From NCBI RefSeq assembly GCF_900250115.1, contig NZ_LT984803.1, forward strand, positions 1,763,583-1,827,582: DNA of 64,000 nucleotides. The letters run 5' to 3'. Source of the DNA: Cupriavidus taiwanensis (GTDB lineage Bacteria > Pseudomonadota > Gammaproteobacteria > Burkholderiales > Burkholderiaceae). Below, piece by piece: positions 35,761-43,910 of this stretch. Made by a program: the position numbers and the translations under genes. A model generated the notes under the pieces. The model was not told the DNA's origin. It saw nothing but the letters and a program-made list of their open reading frames with translations, and ran no database searches. The first letter of the stretch is position 1. Every line of letters begins with the position of its first letter.

Positions 35761-36449
35761 ACGAGGGAATCCACATGTGCCATCGCAACGCTGTCGCGCT
35801 CGAGGGATCGGTCGGACGGGCGCTGCTCGAGGCCGGCTGTGTTCGCTTCCGCAGCGACGAGCCATTCCGCCTGCCCTCGGGTTGGGCCAGCCCGGCCTAT
35901 ATCGATTGCCGTCGGCTGATTTCCTACCCGGCTTTGCGTGGCGCGCTGTTGCGGCGCGGCCTGCGCCTGTTGCGCGAGCGCGGCCGTTTGAACGGCATCG
36001 ACGTGGTCGCCGGCGCGGAGTCGAGCGGTATCGCGTTCGCTGCGTGGGTGGCCGAAGCGCTCGACCTGCCACTGGTCTACGTGCGCAAGGAAGCGCGCGG
36101 CATCGGCCCCGCCGCGCAAGTCGTCGGCGACATCCGCGCCGGCGACCGCGTGCTGCTGGTCGACGACATGATGGCAGCGGGCCGGTCCAAGGCCGTCTTC
36201 TGCGCGGCACTGTCCGACGCCGGCGCGGTCGTGCAGGACATCCTGGTCCTGTTCGACTACGGCACATTCCCGACGCAGGCGGCACTGTCCCGCTGGCAGC
36301 CGGGCATCCATGCCCTGGCCACGTGGCGCGACATCCTCGACGCAACGCTCGATTCGGGCGAAGTCGCGGAAGCGGACCTGGCCGAGCTGCAAGCCTTCCT
36401 GGCAGACCCGCCGCGCTGGTCCAGCGAGCACGGCGGCATCGCCGCCTAG
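35757..36449 (+). CDS. pyrE: Orotate phosphoribosyltransferase
   Basis: A 230-residue type I phosphoribosyltransferase joining orotate to PRPP to form OMP. The PRPP loop RVLLVDDMMAAGRSK is at 131-145, FRLPSGWASPAYIDCR is the N-terminal substrate segment and VRKEARGIGPAAQVVGDI the flexible catalytic loop. The MMAAGRSK ending departs from the common V-x-T-A-G-T pattern. It is coupled to aspA by ATGA overlap, so it belongs to the operon. It would let imported orotate enter pyrimidine nucleotides while the other enzymes degrade the rest. A housekeeping pyrE is probably elsewhere. Confidence 0.92.
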   Translation: MNEGIHMCHRNAVALEGSVGRALLEAGCVRFRSDEPFRLPSGWASPAYIDCRRLISYPALRGALLRRGLRLLRERGRLNGIDVVAGAESSGIAFAAWVAEALDLPLVYVRKEARGIGPAAQVVGDIRAGDRVLLVDDMMAAGRSKAVFCAALSDAGAVVQDILVLFDYGTFPTQAALSRWQPGIHALATWRDILDATLDSGEVAEADLAELQAFLADPPRWSSEHGGIAA

Positions 36450-36535
36450 CCCTCAACCACAAATTGTTTGCCAGCCTCTCGCCCGTCATGCACGGGCGGT
36501 GGCCCCCTTTTTCCCGATTTTCCTGAATCCCCGCC

Positions 36536-37840
36536 ATGGACGACGCCTTCAAACAAAGCGCCCTCGCCTATCACCGCGCCCCCACGCCCGGCAAGATCTC
36601 GGTCACGCCGACCAAGCCACTCGGCAACCAGCAGGATCTGGCGCTGGCCTATTCCCCCGGCGTGGCCGCCGCTTGCGAGGCCATTCATGCCGATCCGCTC
36701 GACGCCCGGCATTACACAGCCCGCAACAACCTCGTCGGCGTGATCACCAACGGCACCGCGGTGCTGGGGCTGGGCAATCTCGGGCCGCTCGCCGCCAAGC
36801 CGGTCATGGAAGGCAAGGCCTGCCTGTTCAAGGCGTTCGCGGATATCGATGTGTTCGACCTGGAACTGGCGGAGACGGACCCCGACAAGCTCGTCAATGC
36901 CATCACCATGCTGGAGCCGACCTTCGGCGGCATTAACCTCGAAGACATCAAGGCGCCGGAATGCTTTCACATCGAGCAGGCTCTGCGGCAAAGGATGCAG
37001 ATCCCGGTATTCCACGACGACCAGCACGGCACCGCGATCATTGCCGCCGCGGCGATCCTGAATGGCCTCAAGGTCGCTGGCAAGTCGATCGATCGCGTGA
37101 GGCTGGTGTGCTCCGGCGCAGGGGCCGCCGCGCTGGCGTGCCTGGACCTGCTGGTAAGCCTGGGGCTGCCGCGCGACCGCATTGCCGTGCTCGATTCGCG
37201 CGGCGTGGTCCTGGCGGACCGGCACGCGCTCGATCCCAGTAAGCGCCGCTTCGCACAGGCGCCCGGCATCTACGCGGCACGAACGCTCGGCGAGGCGCTG
37301 GAAGACGCCGACGTGTTCCTGGGCTGCTCCAGTGCCGGCGTGCTCAATCCGTCCATGTTGCGCGGCATGCGTGAACAGCCGCTGATCCTGGCCCTGGCCA
37401 ACCCCGAACCGGAAATCCGACCGGAAGCGGCACGCCAGGCGCGGCCCGACTGCCTGATCGCGACGGGCCGCTCCGACTACCCGAACCAGGTCAACAACGT
37501 GCTGTGCTTCCCGTTCATCTTTCGCGGTGCGCTCGATGTGGGTGCGACCACGATCACCGAATCGATGAAGCTGGCATGCGTCCACGCGCTGGCCGCGTTG
37601 GCCGAAGAAGCGCCCGGGCACGAAGTCGCGGCCGCCTACCCCGGCGAGTCCTTCGAATTTGGCCGTGACTACCTGATTCCAAAGCCGTTCGATCCGCGCC
37701 TGATCACACGACTCGCACCCGCCGTCGCTCAGGCGGCCATCGACGCCGGCGTCGCACGCCGACCGATCGCGGACATGGCGGCCTATCGGGCGCAACTCGC
37801 GGCACGTCGCCTGCAAGCCTTCCCACGCCACACCAACTGA
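36536..37840 (+). CDS. NADP-type malic enzyme, single-domain form
   Basis: A 434-residue malic enzyme converting malate to pyruvate and carbon dioxide. Conserved blocks include [57 protein letters not shown] and the nucleotide fold [17 protein letters not shown]. It resembles the N-terminal half of MaeB but ends after the malic-enzyme domain; the roughly 320-residue phosphotransacetylase-like tail of proteobacterial MaeB is absent. It starts 86 bp after pyrE in the same direction and is followed by the porin. In context it drains the fumarate/malate formed from aspartate to pyruvate and supplies reductant. Confidence 0.92.
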   Translation: MDDAFKQSALAYHRAPTPGKISVTPTKPLGNQQDLALAYSPGVAAACEAIHADPLDARHYTARNNLVGVITNGTAVLGLGNLGPLAAKPVMEGKACLFKAFADIDVFDLELAETDPDKLVNAITMLEPTFGGINLEDIKAPECFHIEQALRQRMQIPVFHDDQHGTAIIAAAAILNGLKVAGKSIDRVRLVCSGAGAAALACLDLLVSLGLPRDRIAVLDSRGVVLADRHALDPSKRRFAQAPGIYAARTLGEALEDADVFLGCSSAGVLNPSMLRGMREQPLILALANPEPEIRPEAARQARPDCLIATGRSDYPNQVNNVLCFPFIFRGALDVGATTITESMKLACVHALAALAEEAPGHEVAAAYPGESFEFGRDYLIPKPFDPRLITRLAPAVAQAAIDAGVARRPIADMAAYRAQLAARRLQAFPRHTN

Positions 37841-37859
37841 AAACAATCCGGAGGAGACC

Positions 37860-38927
37860 ATGCAACTGAAACACCGGGCCCTGGCGACAGCCGCCATGGC
37901 CCTAAGCCTTACACAGCCTGCGCTGGCGCAATCCGGCGTCACCCTTTATGGCCAGGTCGACGCCTTCGTCGGCAGCACCCGCGCCTCGGGCGGCGAGCGC
38001 ACGGCAATCCTCGGCGCGGGCGGGATGCAGACCTCGTACTGGGGCATGCGCGGCACCGAAGACCTGGGCGACGGGCTCAAGGCCATCTTCGACCTGAATG
38101 GTTTCTACCGCGTCGACACGGGGCGCTTCGGCCGCGCCGACACCGACGGCTTCCTGACGCGCAGCGCCTACGTCGGACTGCAATCGTCGCGGTATGGCAC
38201 GGTGCGGCTCGGGCGCAATACCACGCCGTATTTCCTGTCGACGATCCTGTTCAACCCGCTGGTCGACTCCTACAATTTCGGCCCGTCGATTTTCCACACC
38301 TACAAGACGGCCACCGATGGGCGCGTGTTCGATCCCGGCATCATCGGTGATTCAGGGTGGTCGAACTCGGTGGTGTACTCGTCGCCAACGGCCGGCGGCC
38401 TGACGGTGAACCTGATCTATGCGTTCGGCGAGCAGCCGGGCAGCACCGGCCAGAATAAATGGGGCGGCAACCTCAACTATTTCGCCGGCGCCTTCGCCGC
38501 CACGGCCGCCTTCCAGCAGGTCAAGTTCAACACCGTGCCCGGCGACGTCACCGCACCCGCGGCACTCGTCGGCTTCGACAAGCAGACCGCGGCACAGCTT
38601 GGCGTCAGCTATGATTTCGGTGTCGCCAAGTTGTTCGGGCAGGCACAGTACATTCGTACCGCGATCCACGGCGCGCAGGATGATATCCAGCACGCAAACG
38701 GGCAGGTCGGCGTGTCGGTTCCCGTCGGGGCGGGCAGCCTATTGACCTCCTACGCCTATGGCAACACACGCAATGATGTGGCCGGGATGGGCCGGCATAC
38801 GGCCGCGATTGCCTATGACTACAACCTGTCGAAGCGGACCGATCTGTATGCCGCGTATTTCTACGACCGCGTGACGGGGCGGCCGCATGCTGAGACGATA
38901 GGCGCCGGCATGCGGCATCGGTTCTAG
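37860..38927 (+). CDS. Gram-negative trimeric porin of the orotate operon
   Basis: A 355-residue outer-membrane protein. MQLKHRALATAAMALSLTQP followed by ALA is a signal peptide with cleavage before QSGVTLYGQVDAF, the standard first strand of betaproteobacterial OmpC-type porins. Alternating beta-strand patterns run to the C-terminal AGMRHRF, ending in the terminal Phe required for BAM recognition. The loop-3-type acidic motif is not obvious by eye. It starts 19 bp after the malic enzyme gene with GGAGGAG upstream, so it is the last operon gene, presumably letting orotate or a related acid cross the outer membrane. Confidence 0.92.
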   Translation: MQLKHRALATAAMALSLTQPALAQSGVTLYGQVDAFVGSTRASGGERTAILGAGGMQTSYWGMRGTEDLGDGLKAIFDLNGFYRVDTGRFGRADTDGFLTRSAYVGLQSSRYGTVRLGRNTTPYFLSTILFNPLVDSYNFGPSIFHTYKTATDGRVFDPGIIGDSGWSNSVVYSSPTAGGLTVNLIYAFGEQPGSTGQNKWGGNLNYFAGAFAATAAFQQVKFNTVPGDVTAPAALVGFDKQTAAQLGVSYDFGVAKLFGQAQYIRTAIHGAQDDIQHANGQVGVSVPVGAGSLLTSYAYGNTRNDVAGMGRHTAAIAYDYNLSKRTDLYAAYFYDRVTGRPHAETIGAGMRHRF

Positions 38928-38983
38928 GGCCCGGCGTGGGGCAGTTGCGCCGCGCCTGATGGTCGCGTTCGAGCACGACCATG

Positions 38984-40045
38984 TCAGCCCACGCGTTGCG
39001 CCTGTGCCCAGGCCAGATCCGCCACGCGCGCGAAACGCTCGCCCATCGCATGCGCCTCGGCACTGGACGCCGTGCCGCGTGCCGCACGTCCCCTGACGCC
39101 GTGCAGGATCGCCGCGAAGCGGAACATGTTGAAGGCGATGTAGAAGTCCAGGTCGGCGATGCCGTCGCGCCCGGTGCGGCGGCAATAGGCCGCGACGTAC
39201 GCCGCCTCGTCCGGCAGGCCCGCCGCCGCCAGGTCCCGTCCCGCGATGCCACCCAGGATATCGGGTGGCATGCGGAACATCATGGCGTGGTAGGCAAAAT
39301 CGGCCAGCGGATCGCCCAGTGTCGACAGTTCCCAGTCCAGCACGGCCAGCACGCGCGGCTCGGTCGGATGGAAGATCAGGTTGTCGGCGCGGAAGTCGCC
39401 GTGGGTGATGGCAACGTCATCGGTAGCGGGCAGATGCTCCGGCAGCCACTCGACCAGCCGGTCCATGGCCGGATGCCGGCCCGCCAGCTCGTCCCCGAGG
39501 TACTGCTTCGACCAGCGCGCAACCTGCCGCGCGACATAGCCGCCCGCCCTGCCATAGTCACCGAGCCCGGTCGCGTGCGGGTCGATGATATGCAGGCTGG
39601 CCAGGGTCGCGTTCATCGCTTCCATGTACGCGGCGCGCTCGTCGCGCGGCACATCGGCAAAGCCGGCATCCCAGAAGATGCGGCCTTCGACCATGTCCAT
39701 GACGAAGAACCAGCTGCCGATCACCGAATCGTCGGTGCAGAGCCCGTGGATACGGGGCACCGGAAAACCCGCCTGGCCCAGCGCCGCCATCACCCGGGCT
39801 TCGCGTTCCACCGCATGCGCGCCCTTGAGCAGTTCGCCGGGCGGCTTGCGCCGCAGCACATAGCTGTGTCCGGGCGTGCGCAGCCGATAGGTCGGGTTGG
39901 ACTGCCCGCCGTTGAACTGGTCGATCGTCAGCGGTCCGGCATAGCCCTCGACGTGCTGCGCCATCCAGCGCTCGAGCGCCGCCTGGTCGAAGCGGTGCTG
40001 TTCGCGCACCGGCACCGTACCGGCGAAATCGTTCGCCTCAGCCAT
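38984..40045 (-). CDS. APH-fold phosphotransferase associated with acyl-CoA dehydrogenase
   Basis: A 353-residue aminoglycoside-phosphotransferase/choline-kinase fold protein. The Brenner-type catalytic loop HGDFRADNLIFHP and the metal site LDWELSTLGDPLADFA are intact, and the Gly-rich start is FNGGQSNPTYRL. Relatives fused or adjacent to ACAD10/11-type dehydrogenases phosphorylate 4-hydroxyacyl-CoAs so that they can re-enter beta-oxidation. Its start overlaps the end of the neighbouring acyl-CoA dehydrogenase gene by 8 bp, which supports exactly that pairing. It is not an antibiotic-resistance gene on this evidence. Confidence 0.87.
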   Translation of the reverse strand: MAEANDFAGTVPVREQHRFDQAALERWMAQHVEGYAGPLTIDQFNGGQSNPTYRLRTPGHSYVLRRKPPGELLKGAHAVEREARVMAALGQAGFPVPRIHGLCTDDSVIGSWFFVMDMVEGRIFWDAGFADVPRDERAAYMEAMNATLASLHIIDPHATGLGDYGRAGGYVARQVARWSKQYLGDELAGRHPAMDRLVEWLPEHLPATDDVAITHGDFRADNLIFHPTEPRVLAVLDWELSTLGDPLADFAYHAMMFRMPPDILGGIAGRDLAAAGLPDEAAYVAAYCRRTGRDGIADLDFYIAFNMFRFAAILHGVRGRAARGTASSAEAHAMGERFARVADLAWAQAQRVG

Positions 40046-41234
40046 GGCTCGCCTCGCCGTTCAGGGTCTTGCGCTTGATCATCTTCGCCAGCGACCACTT
40101 GTGAACTTCGGTGGGGCCGTCATAGATGCGGAACGCGCGCACTTCGCGGAACACCTGCTCGACGATCGTGTCGCGCGACACGCCCGTGCCGCCCATGACC
40201 TGCACGCAGCGGTCCGCGACGCGGTACACCGCTTCGGACACCGCCACCTTGGCCATCGAGCTTTCGTTGGTGCCGAGCACGCCGCCGTCGAGCACGCCCG
40301 CGCACCAGTCGATCATCAGCGCTGCCTGCTGCAGGTCGATCAGGTTCTCGGCCAGCATGAAGCCCACCGCCTCGTGGTCGATCAGCAGCTTGCCGAAGGC
40401 CTTGCGCCGGGTCGCGTAGGCCGTGGCGATCTCATTCGCGCGCGTCGCGCAGCCGTGCCAGCGCATGCAATGCGACAGACGCGCCGGCGACAGCCGCACC
40501 TGCGCGTAGCGAAAGCCTTCGTTGACTTCGCCGAGCACCTGGCTGGCCGGCACGCGCAGGTTCTCGATGACGATCAGCGCATGGCCGCCCGGCATCGAAT
40601 TGTCGATGGTGTCGAGCACGCGTTCGATGCGGATGGCCGGGTGCGGCAGGTCCACCAGGAACATGGTCGATTGGACCTTGTCGTCGCTGCCGGTGCGCGC
40701 CATCACGATGCCGACCGCCGCTCCTTCTGCGCCGGTGATGAACATCTTGCGGCCATTGATGACCCACTCGTCACCTTGCTGCACGGCGATAGTCTGCAGC
40801 ATCGACGGATCCGACCCGGCGCCGCCTTCCTCGGCCGGCTCGGTCATGAAGAAGGCCGAACGCGCCTCTCCGCTCACGAGCTTGTCTAGGAAGCGACGCT
40901 TCTGTTCCGGCGTTGCGACCTTGCCGAGCAGGTACATATTGCCTTCGTCCGGCGCCATCGTATTGACGGCCACGGGCCCCAGCGGCGACAGCGCCGAACG
41001 CTTGAGCACCGCCGCCGTCTCCAGCTGCGTCAGGTGGCTGCCGTCGGGCAGGATGTGCGGCGTCATCACGCCGGCTTCGCGCGCCCTGGCGCGCAGTTCG
41101 CGCACCAGCTCCTCGGTCGGGCCGTGGCCGGCGTTGCGGGGATCGCGCTCATAAGGCGCGACAACCTCGCGCACGAAGGCCTCGACGCGGTCGGCAATGG
41201 CCTTGCTGCGCTCGGTGGGACAGGGAGTGAACAT
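40038..41234 (-). CDS. Acyl-CoA dehydrogenase (ACAD10/11-like)
   Basis: A 398-residue flavoprotein. The central beta domain has AFFMTEPAEEGGAGSDPSML and WVINGRKMFITGAEGA, and the C-terminal helical domain holds AYATRRKAFGKLLIDHEAVG, QVMGGTGVSRDTIVEQVFRE and the terminal YDGPTEVHKWSLAK. It should oxidise an acyl-CoA, with electrons going to ETF. I prefer ATG 41234; a TTG at 41249 adds five residues and would overlap the SDR stop by 4 bp. The trio SDR, dehydrogenase and APH-fold kinase forms one minus-strand operon, probably for hydroxy- or branched fatty acids. Confidence 0.9.
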   Translation of the reverse strand: MFTPCPTERSKAIADRVEAFVREVVAPYERDPRNAGHGPTEELVRELRARAREAGVMTPHILPDGSHLTQLETAAVLKRSALSPLGPVAVNTMAPDEGNMYLLGKVATPEQKRRFLDKLVSGEARSAFFMTEPAEEGGAGSDPSMLQTIAVQQGDEWVINGRKMFITGAEGAAVGIVMARTGSDDKVQSTMFLVDLPHPAIRIERVLDTIDNSMPGGHALIVIENLRVPASQVLGEVNEGFRYAQVRLSPARLSHCMRWHGCATRANEIATAYATRRKAFGKLLIDHEAVGFMLAENLIDLQQAALMIDWCAGVLDGGVLGTNESSMAKVAVSEAVYRVADRCVQVMGGTGVSRDTIVEQVFREVRAFRIYDGPTEVHKWSLAKMIKRKTLNGEASHG

Positions 41235-41245
41235 GGGAGCTTGCC

Positions 41246-42043
41246 TCAAAGCGAATTGATGGAATGGCCGCCGTCGACGGGCAGCACCGTGCCGGTCATG
41301 AAGTCGGACGCCTCGGAAGCCAGCAGCAGCAGCGCGCCGTCAAGCTGGCGCGGCTGCCCGAGCCGGCGCTGCGGGATGCGCCGGATCAGCGCCTGTCCGC
41401 TCTCGGTCTCGAAGAAGCTGCGGTTGATATCGGTCTCGAAGTAGCCCGGCGCCAGCGCGTTCACCCGGATGCCATGGCGCGCCCATTCCAGCGCCAGCGA
41501 GCGCGTCAGGTGGATCAGGCCCGCCTTGGCCGCCGTGTACGCCGGCACCTGCTGGGCCACGCGCAGCCCGAGGATCGACGCGATGTTGATGATGCTGCCG
41601 GGCGTGTCGGTATCGCGCATCATGCGCGCGGCACGCTGCGCCACGCGCCAGGCGCCGTTCAGGTTGGTATCGATCACGCTTTGCCACTGCGACTCGTCCA
41701 CATCCATGGCCGCGCCGGTGGTCGCGATGCCGGCGCTGTTGACGACGATCTGCACCGGCCCCAGTTCGCGCTGCGCGCCCTCGAACGCCGAATCGACCCA
41801 GATCGGATCCCTTACGTCGAGCGCGACCACGCAACCCTGTCCGCCTTGTTGGCGCAGTTCGGCCAGCAGCGCCTCGCCTTCCGCCACGCGCCGTCCGGCC
41901 AATGCCACCTTGCAGCCCGCGCGCGAGAGGGTCTTCGCGAAATGCAGGCCGAGCCCGCTGAAGGCGCCGGTGACCAGCGCCACCTTGCCCTCGAGGTCTG
42001 CGAACGGGTTAAGGCTGCGTCCTTGCTCGCAATTCATTGCCAT
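41246..42043 (-). CDS. SDR-family oxidoreductase
   Basis: A 265-residue classical short-chain dehydrogenase. TGAFSGLG (Rossmann glycine motif) lies near residue 25, NSAG near 106, catalytic Ser in NIASILGL and the Tyr/Lys pair in PAYTAAKAG. The basic AGRRVAEGE after strand 2 (Arg pair) could favour NADP, but this is weak. The downstream PVDGGHSI ending is typical. ATG 42043 lies only two bases from AGGAG, so Met3 (42037) may be the true start. It begins the operon with the acyl-CoA dehydrogenase and APH-fold kinase. Confidence 0.88.
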   Translation of the reverse strand: MAMNCEQGRSLNPFADLEGKVALVTGAFSGLGLHFAKTLSRAGCKVALAGRRVAEGEALLAELRQQGGQGCVVALDVRDPIWVDSAFEGAQRELGPVQIVVNSAGIATTGAAMDVDESQWQSVIDTNLNGAWRVAQRAARMMRDTDTPGSIINIASILGLRVAQQVPAYTAAKAGLIHLTRSLALEWARHGIRVNALAPGYFETDINRSFFETESGQALIRRIPQRRLGQPRQLDGALLLLASEASDFMTGTVLPVDGGHSINSL

Positions 42044-42083
42044 GTCTCCTCTGATACGGTTCGATCTTGCCCTGACATCGACC

Positions 42084-43550
42084 TTATGCCGCCTTGACCA
42101 TGTCCTCGACCACCTTCTTGGCGTCGCCGAACACCATCATGGTCTTGTCCATGTAGAACAGCTCGTTGTCCAGCCCGGCGTAGCCGGCCGCCATCGAGCG
42201 CTTGTTGACGATGATGGTCTTGGCCTTGTACGCCTCCAGGATCGGCATGCCGGCGATCGGCGACTTGGGATCGGTCTTGGCCGACGGATTGACCACGTCG
42301 TTGGCGCCCAGCACCAGCACCACGTCGGCCTGGCCGAACTCGCTGTTGATGTCCTCCATCTCGAAGACCTGGTCGTACGGCACCTCGGCCTCGGCCAGCA
42401 GCACGTTCATGTGCCCCGGCATGCGGCCCGCCACCGGGTGGATCGCGTACTTTACGGTCACGCCCTTCTCGGCCAGCTTCTCGGTCAGTTCCTTGAGCGC
42501 GTGCTGGGCGCGCGCCACCGCCAGGCCGTAGCCGGGCACGATGATCACGGTCTCGGCGTTGCCCATCAGGAAGGCGGCGTCATCCGCCGAACCCGACTTG
42601 ACGTTGCGCTGCGCCTGCGCGCCGGCCGCCGCGCCAGCCGATGCATCGCCGCCGAAGCCGCCCAGGATCACGTTGAAGAACGAGCGGTTCATCGCGCGGC
42701 ACATGATGTACGAGAGGATCGCACCGCTGGAGCCCACCAGCGAGCCGGCGATGATCAGCATCGGGTTGTTCAGCGAGAAGCCGATGCCGGCCGCGGCCCA
42801 GCCCGAGTACGAATTCAGCATCGACACCACCACCGGCATGTCGGCGCCGCCGATCGGGATGATGATCAGCACGCCCAGCACGAAGGCGATCGCCAGCATC
42901 ACCAGGAACGGCAGCCATTCCTGCGTCATGAAGAAGGCGATGCCGAAGCCGACCATGGCCACCGCCAGCGCCAGGTTCAGCAGGTGCTGGCCGGCGAACA
43001 CCACCGGCGCGCCCTGGAACAGGCGGAACTTGTAGCGCCCGGCCAGCTTGCCGAAGGCGATCACCGAGCCCGAGAACGTGATCGCGCCGACGAAGCAGCC
43101 GATAAAGAGCTCGATGCGGTTGCCCAGCGGGATCAGGTGCGAGCCGGCCGGGCTGATGCCGAAGGCCGCAGGCTCGGCCACCGCGGCCACCGCGATGAAC
43201 ACCGCCGCCAGGCCGATCAGCGAGTGCATCGCCGCGACCAGTTCGGGCATCTTGGTCATCTCGACCTTCTTCGCGACATAGGCGCCGATGCCGCCGCCGA
43301 CCACCAGCCCGGCCAGGATCAGCGCCAGACCCGACCCCGCCCCCGTGCCGCTGCCGGCCGCCAGGAACTCGTTCCTGAGCTTGAGGATCAGCGCCACCGT
43401 GGTGAGTGCAGCCACCGCCATGCCGATCATGCCGAAGGCATTGCCCTTGCGCGCCGAGGCCGGGTGAGACAGCCCCTTGAGCGCCTGGATGAAGCAGACC
43501 GACGCGCCGAGGTAGAACAGCGTCACGGTATTCATGGACAGTCCATTCAT
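42084..43550 (-). CDS. pntB: NAD(P) transhydrogenase subunit beta
   Basis: A 488-residue protein with about nine membrane segments (domain II) over the first 280 residues and the cytosolic NADP-binding domain III at the C terminus (VIIVPGYGLAVARAQHALKEL, GRMPGHMNVLLAEA, DINSEFGQADVVLVLGANDVVNPSA). With the alpha subunits it couples proton entry to hydride transfer from NADH to NADP. The start ATG 43550 overlaps the stop of pntAB (ATGA) and has GGAG at eight bases; ATG 43535 is the alternative. Third gene of pntAA-AB-B. Confidence 0.95.
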   Translation of the reverse strand: MNGLSMNTVTLFYLGASVCFIQALKGLSHPASARKGNAFGMIGMAVAALTTVALILKLRNEFLAAGSGTGAGSGLALILAGLVVGGGIGAYVAKKVEMTKMPELVAAMHSLIGLAAVFIAVAAVAEPAAFGISPAGSHLIPLGNRIELFIGCFVGAITFSGSVIAFGKLAGRYKFRLFQGAPVVFAGQHLLNLALAVAMVGFGIAFFMTQEWLPFLVMLAIAFVLGVLIIIPIGGADMPVVVSMLNSYSGWAAAGIGFSLNNPMLIIAGSLVGSSGAILSYIMCRAMNRSFFNVILGGFGGDASAGAAAGAQAQRNVKSGSADDAAFLMGNAETVIIVPGYGLAVARAQHALKELTEKLAEKGVTVKYAIHPVAGRMPGHMNVLLAEAEVPYDQVFEMEDINSEFGQADVVLVLGANDVVNPSAKTDPKSPIAGMPILEAYKAKTIIVNKRSMAAGYAGLDNELFYMDKTMMVFGDAKKVVEDMVKAA

Positions 43551-43900
43551 CTCGGCATCTCCACCAGTTCGCCGCCGGCGGTCGCGGGCGTTTTTGCGGG
43601 CTGCGCCTTGGGCGCCTTCTTGCGGAACATCTCGAGCATGCGCTGGGTCACCAGGAAGCCGCCGAACACATTGACCGCGGCCAGCGCCACGGCGAGCGTG
43701 CCCATCGCGCGGCCCACGCCGCCTTCGGTCAGGCCGGCGGCCAGCATGGCGCCGACGATGATGATGGCCGAGATCGCGTTGGTCACCGCCATCAGCGGGG
43801 TGTGCAGCGCGGGCGTGACCGTCCACACCACGTGGTAGCCCACGTAGATCGCCAGCACGAAGATGATCAGGTTGATCACCGTGTGGTTCACCATTTCCAT
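43547..43900 (-). CDS. pntAB: NAD(P) transhydrogenase alpha subunit, membrane part
   Basis: A 117-residue protein with about three hydrophobic helices (INLIIFVLAIYVGYHVVW, ISAIIIVGAMLAAG, LAVALAAVNVFGGFLVTQRM) and a charged tail. This is the split form of PntA, in which membrane and NAD-binding parts are separate genes, as usual in alpha- and betaproteobacteria. It starts ten bases after the NAD-binding subunit and overlaps pntB. Confidence 0.93.
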   Translation of the reverse strand: MEMVNHTVINLIIFVLAIYVGYHVVWTVTPALHTPLMAVTNAISAIIIVGAMLAAGLTEGGVGRAMGTLAVALAAVNVFGGFLVTQRMLEMFRKKAPKAQPAKTPATAGGELVEMPR

Positions 43901-43910
43901 GGATGTCTCC

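Noticed and set aside
33267..36449. Housekeeping de novo pyrimidine biosynthesis operon
   Set aside because: pyrB, carAB and pyrF are missing, while an N-carbamoyl hydrolase, aspartase, malic enzyme, carrier and porin are interleaved and coupled, which fits degradation better.
38984..40045. Aminoglycoside-resistance phosphotransferase
   Set aside because: Although the fold is APH, overlap with an acyl-CoA dehydrogenase gene and the ACAD10-type sequence point to acyl-CoA metabolism.
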